Assembly: GCA_965226025.1 (NCBI GenBank)
Contig: CBDDCD010000003.1
Span: 2,480,001-2,544,000, forward strand
Direction of reading: 5' to 3'
Length of the DNA: 64,000 nt
Source of the DNA: Moanibacter sp965226025
Lineage (GTDB): Bacteria; Verrucomicrobiota; Verrucomicrobiia; Opitutales; UBA2987
In this document: in pieces, positions 9,289 to 17,667 of the stretch
How the letters are laid out: each line of letters opens with the position of its first letter
Numbering within the stretch: position 1 is the stretch's first letter
Made by a program: the position numbers and the translations under genes
Notes under the pieces: generated by a model
Told to the model about the DNA's origin: nothing
Database searches by the model: none
The model's input: the letters and a program-made list of their open reading frames with translations, nothing else

Positions 9289-10000
9289 TGAGCGTGCTGA
9301 CGATGTGCTGGAGGAAATTGAGCTGCTTGTTGCTCGTGGTGGCCCAGAAGTCGTCTCGTTCGTAACTGTGCTTCTCGGTGGTCGCCCTGCCGTCCTCGCC
9401 GATGATGACGAAGCCACCTTTTTTCCCGAAGGGCGGATTAGTGAGGACAATGTCGTAATGGTCGCTCGACGGGCTCGCGAGTGCGTCTCGAGCTGAGATT
9501 GGTGGTTGACCGTCGCTCGAGCCGATGCCGTCGAGGTAGAGGTTCATGGCGCAAAGCCGGCAGACGCTGTCGACAATGTCGACGCCTGAGAGTGCCTGGG
9601 TGGCTGGATTCCTGCACTGGTCGCGATCGAGCTTGTGATTGGCGAGAATGTGGTCGTGGGCGGCGAAGAGAAAACCGCCGCTGCGGGTTCATGACGTCCA
9701 CGATCGCTCTGATTAGAGGCCGGGGCGTGAAGTATTGTCCGGCACCTCCTTTAACGTCCTGGGCGTTGCGTTCGAGAAGGCCCTCGTAAATTTCACCCTT
9801 GATGTCGATGTCGATGTCGATCGCCGACCGGTGCTCATCTTCGATCATTTTGATGACGCGCTCAAGGTTTGCGGGATTGGCAATCTTGTTCTGGGCCTTG
9901 CGAAAGATGACGCCGAGCAGACTGGATTCCCGACCAAGGGCTTCAGGAGTGCGGCGGTAGTAGTTTTGCAGGTCGCGTCCCCGTCCTGCTAGGCGAGCTC
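9289..10000 (-). pseudogene. hsdM: hsdM, middle part, lacking the N-terminus and SAM-binding motif I
   Basis: Encodes the central part of HsdM: LLGVIFRKAQNKI, GEIYEGLLERNA, GAGQYFTPRPLI, then after a frame change near 9680 GGFLFAAHDHILANHK, the catalytic NPPFG motif and a TTSNKQLNFLQHIV segment. Between IVDVMNPQ and GGFLF the expected DPACGTGG motif I is missing and the frame shifts, so a deletion has removed the SAM-binding loop. The N-terminal helical domain is absent too. The homology stops near 10000, just upstream of a truncated phyH gene in the opposite direction. Inactivation therefore involved at least three events, counting the IS insertion. Confidence 0.8.
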
Positions 10001-10051
10001 CGTCCGCTGGCACAGTCTGGGGCCAGCCAGCGCACGTAGAAGGAGGTTTGC

Positions 10052-10381
10052 ATGAAAGAGCTGACCCGTGAACAGGTGGCGTCTTTCCGTGCGAAAGGCT
10101 ACATCCGTTTGGAGCAGGTTTACTCTGCCGAAGAGATGAGCGAGGAGATGAATTACGTGATGGAGACCCTTGCCAACTGGAACTCGGCCTGGCGCGGCGC
10201 CTGGCGGAAGGAGTATATGGACGAGGCGGAGGATGAGACGACCACGCTAGTGGCCATCCACGGGCTGCAGCACTATTCGGCTCCCCGGGAAATCGATCAG
10301 GGCCAGGATCCGCGGGAGAAAGTGTCCATGGTGAAGGTCAATGCCGCCGAGACCATTGGCAATACACAAAGCGACTACATC
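10052..10381 (+). pseudogene. Phytanoyl-CoA dioxygenase family, N-terminal fragment
   Basis: About 110 codons matching the N-terminus of PhyH-like Fe(II)/2-oxoglutarate oxygenases (a SFRAKGYIRLEQV start typical of the family). A very good ribosome binding site (AGAAGGAGG) precedes ATG 10052. The fragment ends before the iron-binding HxD and distal His, running straight into the 3' end of an opposing Gfo/Idh gene, so it cannot be an active oxygenase. The breakpoint is near 10380. Confidence 0.7.
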
Positions 10382-11368
10382 ACAGATCGTAGGTGATCTG
10401 CGCGGCCTTATTCGTCCGTAATGATTCGTTTGCTGCTTCCGCAATGAGCTGGGCCTGCAACCCATCCCGCAACGATGGTGACACCGGTTCGCCCGCTTGA
10501 AGGGAATGGATGAAGGCATCCAAAGCGAACGCGAAGCTTTCCTGCGCGTAGTCGACATGTCTACTCCGTGCGACCCCGGTTTCGGTATAACGGAGCACCT
10601 GGTCGTCGTAAGGCGGTGTTGATTGGAGCATGCCTTTTGCACCAAAGATCTCGATCCGTTCTTCAACGCCGTAGATGGAGCGACGGCCATTTTCGATGAC
10701 ACAGAGCGTCCCGCTTGGGAAGCGCAAAATCACCATGGCAGTGTCGATGTCGCCAAGGTCGCCTATGGCCGAATCGATAAGACAGGAACCGGCCGCGAAT
10801 ACTTCGCTCGGGCGTTCACCCGCGAACCAGGGGGCTAGGTCGAAGTAGTGGATCATTTTGTCCAGCAGAAAACCGCCCGAAACCTCAGAGTACTCAAGCG
10901 ACGGCGGTTGATGGTCGCGGGCGACGATGTTGATGGTCTCGATCCGTCCCAGGTCACCGTTCCGGATGCTGTCATGCATGATTCGGAGGTCGGGCATAAA
11001 TCGGCGGCGGAATCCGATAAAGACGGGCAGATCCGCCTCCTCCGCTTCGGCCACGATCCGTTTGACCCTGTCGATATCCCTGTCGATGGCTTTTCACAAT
11101 AGCTCGGCAATCCGGCCTGTAGCGCGCGACGGAGCAGATCGACGTGGGCGTCCGTAGATGAGGCAATCACAACCGCGTCGACCTCGTCCGAAGACCAAAC
11201 CTCCTCCTGGGTGCTTGCCAGGCGCCCGCCAAACGATGCCACGACTCGTTCTGCCGCTGTCGTGTCGACATCGTAGACATAGCCCAATTCCGCGTTCGGG
11301 TGGTTGGCGATGTTTCGGGCGTGGATGGCGCCGGCTCTACCGGCACCGAACAAGGCAAATCTCTGCAT
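10380..11368 (-). pseudogene. Gfo/Idh/MocA-family oxidoreductase with a single frameshift
   Basis: NAD(P)-dependent dehydrogenase of inositol, sugar or similar polyols. The N-terminal Rossmann part has the nucleotide-binding FGAGRAGAIHARN and the YCEKP motif. The C-terminal part (from AEAEEADLPVFIGFRRRF) has the GGFLLDKMIHYFD substrate-domain motif with its catalytic-type histidine. The two halves lie in different frames and join at about 11088, where CCC would be expected but CC is found, so one base has been lost (or missed in sequencing). Length with the repair, about 329 residues, is normal. Its ATG directly follows the stop of the upstream chimeric gene (TAAATG), indicating one operon. 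Confidence 0.8.
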
Positions 11369-12394
11369 TTACAGGAAGGGGAGACGCTTGCGAATGGTTT
11401 CGACGACGGTGTCTGGCGGCTTGAGCCACCAGTCTCGGTCCGAGAAGATCTCGACTTCAACGGGGCCATGATATCCGGTCTCTTCCACCCACGATCGGAT
11501 TAAGGCATTGTCGATCAGTCCATCGCCTGGCATTCCCCGATCCAAGCGAAGGTCCCTGGTATCCGGAAGCCAGTCCGAAACATGAAAGTTAGAAATGCGA
11601 TTGCCTGCTCTGAGGATTTGTGACTGCAGGTCCGCATCCCACCATACAGCGTAGGAGTCGAGTACGGGCCGCAAAACATCGTCGCTGTCCAATGTGTCAA
11701 GGATTCCGCAAGCCTCGTCGAGTGTGGAGATAACTGACCGCATCCCGCAGACCATAGGATGAAGCGGTTCCAGGGCAATCAACAGTCCCAATTCCCTGGC
11801 CGTCGGGATGAGCCGGCTTAGTTCCTGAACCGCTGCCTCCCGGGCCGCCGCCATATTATCGTAGGCCGAATTCAGACCTCCGGTGATCGTAACAACGGAT
11901 CGCACGCCCAACTCAGCCGCTTCTTCCAGGCATTTTAGATTCTGCTCCCGTTGAGCCTGTCGATGCAGCCCACCGCTTGCCGCGAGGCCGACTTTGGGTT
12001 CCGGCAATCCGAATCTTGCCGTCGACACCGCAATGGCAAGATCACAGGCAAGAACGATTTCAAGACCGCCCCCGATTGCATCTCCATTGACCAGTGCAAC
12101 AACGGGTTCGTTGAGGTCGTAACATTCCGTCAATCCGGCAAAACCCGTTTGGGGATGCTCATCCCGGCCCGATTCCGCCCTCGCTTTGAGGTCGGTCCCG
12201 ACGCAGAAGGCACGGTCACCCGTTCCAGAGATCGTAGCGACGTGTAGACGGTCATCATTGGCAAACGCGTCGAATGCCTCGGCCAGTTCATAATGCGCTA
12301 ACGGATTCAGTGCGTTGAGCACTTCCGGCCGGTTGATAGTCACCCGCATGAGGGGACCATCACAATGGACGATGATGTGTTTCAGGGTATTCAA
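11369..12394 (-). CDS. In-frame chimera: enoyl-CoA hydratase N-terminus plus sugar-phosphate isomerase/epimerase C-terminus
   Basis: A 341-residue open frame made of two unrelated pieces. Residues 1-145 are a crotonase-fold enoyl-CoA hydratase (INRPEVLNALN, the oxyanion-hole region NGDAIGGGLE, and EPKVGLAA) lacking its C-terminal third. From about residue 146 (near 11960) the protein becomes the C-terminal two thirds of a xylose isomerase-like TIM barrel epimerase (EPLHPM, DSYAVWWDAD, NFHVSDW, GYHGPVEVEIFSD). A deletion that happened to keep frame explains it best. Neither half is complete, so activity is doubtful. It sits directly upstream of the Gfo/Idh gene in the same operon. Confidence 0.8.
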   Translation of the reverse strand: MNTLKHIIVHCDGPLMRVTINRPEVLNALNPLAHYELAEAFDAFANDDRLHVATISGTGDRAFCVGTDLKARAESGRDEHPQTGFAGLTECYDLNEPVVALVNGDAIGGGLEIVLACDLAIAVSTARFGLPEPKVGLAASGGLHRQAQREQNLKCLEEAAELGVRSVVTITGGLNSAYDNMAAAREAAVQELSRLIPTARELGLLIALEPLHPMVCGMRSVISTLDEACGILDTLDSDDVLRPVLDSYAVWWDADLQSQILRAGNRISNFHVSDWLPDTRDLRLDRGMPGDGLIDNALIRSWVEETGYHGPVEVEIFSDRDWWLKPPDTVVETIRKRLPFL

Positions 12395-12530
12395 TGTTGT
12401 TTCTTCCGGATTTCGTGTGGGATTTCAGACTATACAGGAGACGTCTCCTATTAGTCTTCTTTGTCGCGAGCCGCCGTAGAGAGTTTCAAACTCGATTGAT
12501 CCGGCCAAGATCGTAGTGAGAGCTAGTGGT

Positions 12531-12609
12531 GGGCCGGGGCCTCCGGACACGGCAGAAGCCTCTAACATTGAACCGAGCTTGTTCCGCGTCCGGAGGCCAC
12601 GGACCACCT
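12531..12609. repeat. Dispersed inverted repeat, family B (copy 1)
   Basis: Arms GGTGGGCCGGGGCCTCCGGA and its near-complement TCCGGAGGCCACGGACCACC, separated by about 40 bases, form a long GC-rich hairpin. Related arms occur at 29698-29783 and 60699-60808, and single arms at about 24697 and 43367. It lies between the enoyl-CoA hydratase chimera and a Gfo/Idh gene. Confidence 0.75.
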
Positions 12610-12717
12610 CCTGCCGGTTGTCCAGCGCGGCCGGTGAAACTCCTCAAGATTTTCTGTGTCATTCCGTTGGTTAGCCCGCTTTTTGAACTCAACGTAGCAA
12701 AGGCAAAGGATGAGGCA

Positions 12718-13794
12718 TCAAATCGCAAACGGGTCCTCGAGAACTTGTGAGAAAAGCGGGCTAATTTCGACTTCGCTTCTTGAATCTGCCGCTTCAAAGA
12801 TGGCCAATACGACGGCGAGACTTCGCGCAGCGTCGGCAGCCGTTATTCGTGGAGCTTGTTGACCGGCGATCACCTCGCAGAAGTCGGCACACTCGGCCTC
12901 AAACGCATTGCACAGTTGATTGTCAATCGGTTGTGGCGTTAATTCGTGGTACCAGTCTGGTGTTTCACTGATATGTTTCCACAGTCTAAGATTCGGAAAA
13001 TCCAGCGCGGCCTTTGAACCGACAAACCGGAGGACGTTCTCTCCGTAATGAGGAATATACGGTGTCTCCCCGGTTGCATGTTCCCATGTCCAGGGTGAGG
13101 GCGTCGCGTCCGATATCAAAAATGTACCGAGCGCACCGCTCTCGAAATTCAATAGTATGGCCGCGGTTTCTTCCTTGGGATGGCCGCGCAACCCGCTTTG
13201 CAATTTGGCGGAGACAGATGCGATTTCTCCGCACATGTATCGTAGCGTATCAATCTCATGTATCAGATTGGTCAATATCGGCCCGGCGGCACGTACCTTT
13301 CGCCACTCCGGTTCGAAATAGGCATCGTGTTTGTTGTCTGTCCATTGACCGGACACTCCCAGTAGTTTCCCCAAAGCACCTTCATGAATCAGCTTTTTGG
13401 TTTCGTTGACGTTCTCGTAATAGCGGCGGTGATGGCCGACGAGGACATGCCGAGAAGACTTTTCGGACATATCGACAATCTCCTCCGCCTCGTCCATTGT
13501 GGAGGTAATGGGTTTCTCAACCAGCACATGTGCACCTGCTCGTAGGGATTCAAGAACCGGTTGAAGGTGAAGGTCGGTTGGAGTACATACGAACACCCCC
13601 TCAGGCTCAATATCCTTCAGCATCGCCCCGGTCTCGGTATAAAATGCGGCACCTGTTTCAACAGCCATTTGCTCAATCACAGGATTGGTGTCGACAATGG
13701 CTACCAACTCCGCCCTTTCCACAACGGAGATGGATTTCAGGTGGCGCTGGCCTATGAATCCCGCTCCGATTAAAGCCAGCCTTACTTTATCCAC
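12718..13794 (-). CDS. Gfo/Idh/MocA-family oxidoreductase
   Basis: A 358-residue dehydrogenase with an N-terminal Rossmann fold (LIGAGFIGQRHLKS), the VEKP motif near residue 92, and the C-terminal alpha/beta domain with an LTNLIHEIDTLRYMCGE segment carrying the usual histidine. It should oxidise or reduce a sugar-like substrate with NAD(P). It starts with GTG at 13794, overlapping the end of the CoA-transferase gene by 8 bp, so the two were cotranscribed. No truncation is visible. Confidence 0.88.
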   Translation of the reverse strand: MDKVRLALIGAGFIGQRHLKSISVVERAELVAIVDTNPVIEQMAVETGAAFYTETGAMLKDIEPEGVFVCTPTDLHLQPVLESLRAGAHVLVEKPITSTMDEAEEIVDMSEKSSRHVLVGHHRRYYENVNETKKLIHEGALGKLLGVSGQWTDNKHDAYFEPEWRKVRAAGPILTNLIHEIDTLRYMCGEIASVSAKLQSGLRGHPKEETAAILLNFESGALGTFLISDATPSPWTWEHATGETPYIPHYGENVLRFVGSKAALDFPNLRLWKHISETPDWYHELTPQPIDNQLCNAFEAECADFCEVIAGQQAPRITAADAARSLAVVLAIFEAADSRSEVEISPLFSQVLEDPFAI

Positions 13795-15281
13795 GATTCG
13801 TGTTTTGGAAGAAATGAGTATCCATCAACGTGGGTGGTTGCGGCATAGTCGGCGTAAAATCCATCTGGTCGAGGATATGCTTCTGCAGGTCGACGCCGGG
13901 CGACACTTCGGTTAGCAACAATCCCTCCGGGGCGAGTCGGAACACAGCCCTTTCGGTCACGTAGATGACTTCCTGGTTCTGCAGGAGCGCCTGCTTACCG
14001 GAGAAAGTAATCTGGTCGACTGCCTCAACGAGTTTACGCACTTTGCCAGGATGTACGATTTCCAATCGGCCTTGACCCGTTTTGTACTTCGCTCCCTTGG
14101 CATCGAAAGTTCCGCAGAAGACGACTTTGCGAGCATTTTGCGCGATATCGATAAACCCGCCAGGGCCAACCGTGGTTCCGGCCAGTTTGGAGACATTGAC
14201 ATTTCCCGCGCGATCGATCTGTCCGAACCCGAGGAACGCAATATCCAATCCTCCCCCGGAATAGAAATCAAACTGCGAGGGGCCGTCGATCATGCAGCTC
14301 GGATTCCTTGCGTAGCCAAACTTGGATCCGGTGAGAAGGCTTCCTCCATAAGTCCCATGCTCAATCGTCTGGTAATAACGATCCTGTTGACCCTCCGCGT
14401 CAATGATCGCCGCGACATGATCGGGTATGCCGAATCCAAAGTTGATGACGGCGCCGTTAGACAATTCTTTATGGGCTCTTCTCGCAATGACCAGACGAAT
14501 GGAAAACACGAGTGGACTTAGTGCTCGAACTCGCAAATAGGGCCACGTATGTGGGAGCGCCATTGGGGGTAGTGCAAGGCGCCCGAACGCGGAAGGGTCG
14601 GTGACCCCTTCCGCGTTTGGGCAACGCCGCAATACCCCCAATGCCGCCCCATCCCTTCGGGACCGGGCACTTTCGGCGCTGGGCAGCGTTGTTCGAGTCG
14701 AGCAAGGGCTCCAGCCTGGCTCGACCCGAACGCCTCCCCCTGCATCCAAAATCGCCTCGGCATACGTGATCATATTTACGAGTTCGAGCACTTAGTTCGA
14801 AAGAATCATCCCTTTGCTCCCCTGAAATAGAAGGATCGTAAACCGGATCATAACTCTGTCGTTGTTCCGGATCGACCACCACGACATCGACAATGGCCGA
14901 TGGAATCCGAACCGCCCTGGCCGGCAGCGAACCTGCGGGAACCTTGTGCCGGACCTGTACGATCACCTTTCCGCCCGAATTGTGCGCGGCTACAGCCATC
15001 GCGTAAAGATCGACATTGGCCGGTTCCTCATCGAGACTAATGTTGCCATCTTCATCCGCACTTGAACCTTTGAGCAACGCGACATCGATCGGTATTGGTA
15101 AATAACGCAGGTAATCTTTGCCGTCGATGGTGATGTGCTCGTGAAGAAGCGAAGCCTCCACCAGACCACTACCACCGCCGATGAGCCCGACGGTTGCTCC
15201 ATCCGGCACCATGGAAACCGCCTCTTCTGCGCTCAAGAATTCAGTGCTCAAATTTCGATTCCGCGACTTTGAACAGGGCAT
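13787..15281 (-). pseudogene. Acyl-CoA:acetate/3-oxoacid CoA-transferase (fused subunits), with internal deletion and MITE insertion
   Basis: Family I CoA-transferase of the fused alpha-beta (YdiF) kind. Present: FLSAEEAVSMVPDGATVGLIGGG at the start, PIPIDVALLKGSSADEDGN, and after the insertion NFGFGIPD plus the catalytic-glutamate region EHGTYGG and the C-terminal LLLTEVSPG. Two lesions are visible. Compared with the usual 520-530 residues, about 90 codons are missing after residue 43 (near 15150) without frame loss. A 271-bp element with a TTA duplication splits the gene at 14521-14794 and shifts the frame. Removing it restores FELSPLVFS. The start overlaps the ketopantoate reductase-like gene. 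Confidence 0.85.
14521..14791. mobile_element. 271-bp MITE inserted in the CoA-transferase gene
   Basis: Non-coding element bounded by terminal inverted repeats starting GTGCTCGAACTCG; about 27 of the first 31 positions match between ends. It is flanked by TTA direct repeats (14518-14520 and 14792-14794). Inside is a second GC-rich inverted repeat (GCGGAAGGGTC with GACCCCTTCCGC). It has no transposase and so depends on one elsewhere. Excision with one TTA gives a continuous CoA-transferase frame, which fixes the boundaries precisely. Confidence 0.9.
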
Positions 15282-16203
15282 GGAGGGTCTTCAGCGTCGG
15301 TGTTCGGATTCCTTTTTCTTCCCCGAGCCTGATGACTTTGCCGTAGATGAAATCCAACTCCGATGGTCTTCGGTTCAGAAGATCAACACACATGGAAGAT
15401 TTGTTGTCCCCCGTCCCTCCCGGGATGGAGATCAATTCTAAGCCCTTCAGGACTGCCTCACGATCCAGCATGATACCGCAGGCCCTGGCAACCTCGAGGG
15501 CCTCATCGATGGCCTGGAGGCTAATTGATTTCAGTTCAGGAATACCTAACGCCGTGGCTATGGTGAGATTGGTCAGACCGGACATGGCGGCCATCGCGAT
15601 GTTTCCCATCAGCTTTTTCCAAATTTCCAGACGGATGTCGTCTGAGGCATGCGTTTGCAAACCGGCCTTAGTGAGCTTTTCAGCAATTCCGGCCACTCGC
15701 TCTGAAGCCCCACCCTGCATCTCTCCAATATAGGAAGGCACACCGTTGGGAAGCGATGGCGAACGTGAAAAATCACGAATTCTTCCCGGCTCCAGCAGCA
15801 TGCCCGCCATTGTCGTCAACCCTCCCAGCACCCTGTCGGACCCTAACTCTTCAGCAATGATCTCTTCGTTACCCAGCCCGTTCTGGAAGCTGATGCAGAC
15901 ACTGTTTTCATGGCAGAAACACCGGGCCGATCTGGCTGCATCACGAGTTCCGTATGCCTTGCATTGGAAAAAGAGAAGGTCGGCAGATTCCAGATCTGAG
16001 AAGCGCGAAGTCGCTGGAATCATCATGGTCTGAACGCCTTCATAACCTTCTATCTTCAAACCCTCCGAATTAATGGCTTCAACATGCTTCTCGTTGTTAT
16101 CGATGAGGACGACCTCAAGCCCATTCTCAGCTAAGATGGCTCCGAAGAGAGCGCCCATGCCTCCCGCTCCGATAATGGCAATGTCGGTATTCTTTTTGTT
16201 CAT
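15241..16203 (-). CDS. Ketopantoate reductase family (PanE/ApbA-like) oxidoreductase
   Basis: A 320-residue NADPH-dependent reductase. The N-terminal Rossmann domain has AIIGAGGMGALFGAILAENG. The middle carries SFQNGLGNEE, and the C-terminal helical domain begins at LEIWKKLMGNIAMAAMS with the family's lysine (W-K-K-L-x-x-N). Family members reduce 2-dehydropantoate in CoA synthesis, but its place among catabolic genes suggests a relative acting on another 2-oxoacid. The frame is complete. It precedes the CoA-transferase with a short overlap. Confidence 0.85.
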   Translation of the reverse strand: MNKKNTDIAIIGAGGMGALFGAILAENGLEVVLIDNNEKHVEAINSEGLKIEGYEGVQTMMIPATSRFSDLESADLLFFQCKAYGTRDAARSARCFCHENSVCISFQNGLGNEEIIAEELGSDRVLGGLTTMAGMLLEPGRIRDFSRSPSLPNGVPSYIGEMQGGASERVAGIAEKLTKAGLQTHASDDIRLEIWKKLMGNIAMAAMSGLTNLTIATALGIPELKSISLQAIDEALEVARACGIMLDREAVLKGLELISIPGGTGDNKSSMCVDLLNRRPSELDFIYGKVIRLGEEKGIRTPTLKTLHALFKVAESKFEH

Positions 16204-16216
16204 GAGATTCTTACCC

Positions 16217-16386
16217 TAGGAATCTGTCGGACTTTGCGGTTCGCAACATGGCTGGACGTGCGATCAGAAGTTGAAGGGGCTGACTGGCGACCAGTTTGAA
16301 TCCGACAGACTCCTTTTGCTAGGAGTCTGACGGAAGGAGCTAGTCACTTGCGAAGCAATCAAACGTCAAAGTCCGACTCCTAGCAG
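16217..16386. repeat. Dispersed inverted repeat, family C (copy 1, longest)
   Basis: Begins CTAGGAATCTGTCGGACTTTG and ends with the near-complement CAAAGTCCGACTCCTAGCAG, with an inner pair GACAGACTCC/GGAGTCTGAC and the word TTGCGAAGCAATC near the right arm. Other copies lie at 24768-24829 and 38501-38562, with a single arm at 33132. It separates the ketopantoate reductase-like gene from a truncated hydratase. Confidence 0.7.
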
Positions 16387-16388
16387 GT

Positions 16389-16844
16389 TCAGACGAAGGT
16401 GAGTTGGATTTTTCCAATGATACCGAAATCTGCGGTCACACAGGAGCCACGGGCAAAGGCTTGCGGCACGGTTGCCGCGCCGGTTGAGACGAAGTCACCT
16501 GCTTTCATGGAGATCCCTCTAGCGGAAAGGTGATTGATCAGGTCCGCCATAGCTTGCAATGGGTCACATCGCATATCACCCAGAAAGTTCTCCGCGGCCG
16601 GATGATCGTCCACTTGCAGACAAATGGAATGGTTTCGAAAGTTGAGGTTTTTCCAGCCAGCGAAGGCAGATCCAAACACAAAGCCGATCCCTCCGCCGTT
16701 GTCGGCAACCGTCATCAGGGAGTTTTCCAACCAGGATTGACCCAGTTTGTAAGCCAGAGATTCGAGGTGCTTAAGCCGGTTGGAGTCAATCGCCCTTAGC
16801 AGCGAACCTCCTGTCTTTTTCATCGGGGTCAAAGGGCATTTCAA
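16389..16844 (-). pseudogene. 2-oxopent-4-enoate hydratase/fumarylacetoacetase-like, C-terminal half
   Basis: About 150 residues matching the second half of hydratases of the MhpD/FAH fold (about 260 residues when complete): an ADNGGGIGFVFGS segment, DPLQAMADLINHLSARG, AGDFVSTGA and the terminal GSCVTADFGIIGKIQLTF. The N-terminal half with its metal-binding acidic residues is absent, so it is a truncated relic. Such hydratases act on 2-keto acids from ring-cleavage or sugar-acid pathways. Another gene relic abuts it upstream. Confidence 0.65.
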
Positions 16845-16935
16845 AGTGTGGTTTATTATCCAGAAACATCAAATGATTTTCAGCAAAAGGTTCGTCATAA
16901 GTCGCTAGGCGCATCAGGGTGGCTGCGTAGATAGT
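16786..16935 (-). pseudogene. Unidentified gene relic
   Basis: In a second frame on the same strand an open stretch reads RLATYDEPFAENHL, then MFLDNKPHFEMPFDPDEKD, then a stop. The composition looks like real protein (acidic, aromatic, proline turns), but I do not recognise the family. No start or flanking domain is visible, so it is probably the tail of a deleted gene whose other end was joined to the hydratase fragment. Confidence 0.35.
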
Positions 16936-17036
16936 CTTTCAGTGGTGATACCGATAGCATGGCTTTCTTTTCCTCATGTGAACGCCAGCGAGGAGGTGCG
17001 CCTGCAGGCGTTACCTCCCTCGCATTGTTGGACGGT

Positions 17037-17297
17037 CTATTTCAATGGCTCGATTTTCCCGGGATCTTGATGCGCCTGAGCTCGATTCCATGCTTGCATC
17101 AATTCTTTCTGGTGCAGATTAGCCCACTCGATCACCAAACCCATTGCCCGAGGTGACAATCCGCCCTCGATCACAGACAGCGTCCGGATATTCAGAACAC
17201 AGTCATTCCCTTCATAATTTGCATGGAAGTGCGGTGGCGAATGGTCCCCGAAATACATCCTGATCCGTATTCCAAAGAATCGACAGATTTCAGGCAT
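17037..17297 (-). CDS. DUF4160 protein
   Basis: An 86-residue protein with the DUF4160 signature: an N-terminal GIRIRMYFGDHSPPHFHA, in which the HxH and preceding aspartate form a likely metal site, and a C-terminal WANLHQKELMQAW helix. It overlaps the upstream DUF2442 gene by 8 bp. DUF4160/DUF2442 pairs are widespread and thought to behave as small toxin-antitoxin-like modules, but the biochemical role is unproven. Confidence 0.85.
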   Translation of the reverse strand: MPEICRFFGIRIRMYFGDHSPPHFHANYEGNDCVLNIRTLSVIEGGLSPRAMGLVIEWANLHQKELMQAWNRAQAHQDPGKIEPLK

Positions 17298-17571
17298 GTT
17301 CCTTGGCTAACTTCTCGAAATACTCCTCGGGCCTTTGCCCGGTGATCTTCATATACAAAGAATCCGGGCAAAAATCTAAGTCACCGTCCCAAACCAGTTC
17401 GCCATCGTCCCCAATACTAGCTTTCCGAAACTGCTGGTAATCCAACCATTTGCTGAATACTCCCTTTCCCGCGTAGTCGGAAAAATCAACTTCTCCTTCC
17501 AACCCGTCCGAAAACTGGAGATGCACAACGTAATTTTCCTTGATTTTGACACTTTCCAGCGAAGATTTCAT
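17290..17571 (-). CDS. DUF2442 protein
   Basis: A 93-residue protein of the DUF2442 family: VHLQFSDGLEGEVDFSDY at the N-terminus (the usual 'F.DG....D' strand pair), then FRKASIGDDGELVWDGDLDFCPDSLY. It precedes and overlaps the DUF4160 gene, the usual partner. The ATG at 17571 opens the conserved fold. The preceding 70 bases hold no clear regulatory repeat. Confidence 0.85.
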   Translation of the reverse strand: MKSSLESVKIKENYVVHLQFSDGLEGEVDFSDYAGKGVFSKWLDYQQFRKASIGDDGELVWDGDLDFCPDSLYMKITGQRPEEYFEKLAKEHA

Positions 17572-17667
17572 TTTCTCAGCCTAAGACCTGTACGATATTT
17601 TTCCAATATATTCTTCGTCCAACGCCCACGCTCTCCCTCACCTTGACCGGCCGCGGGCAAGGTGTAG

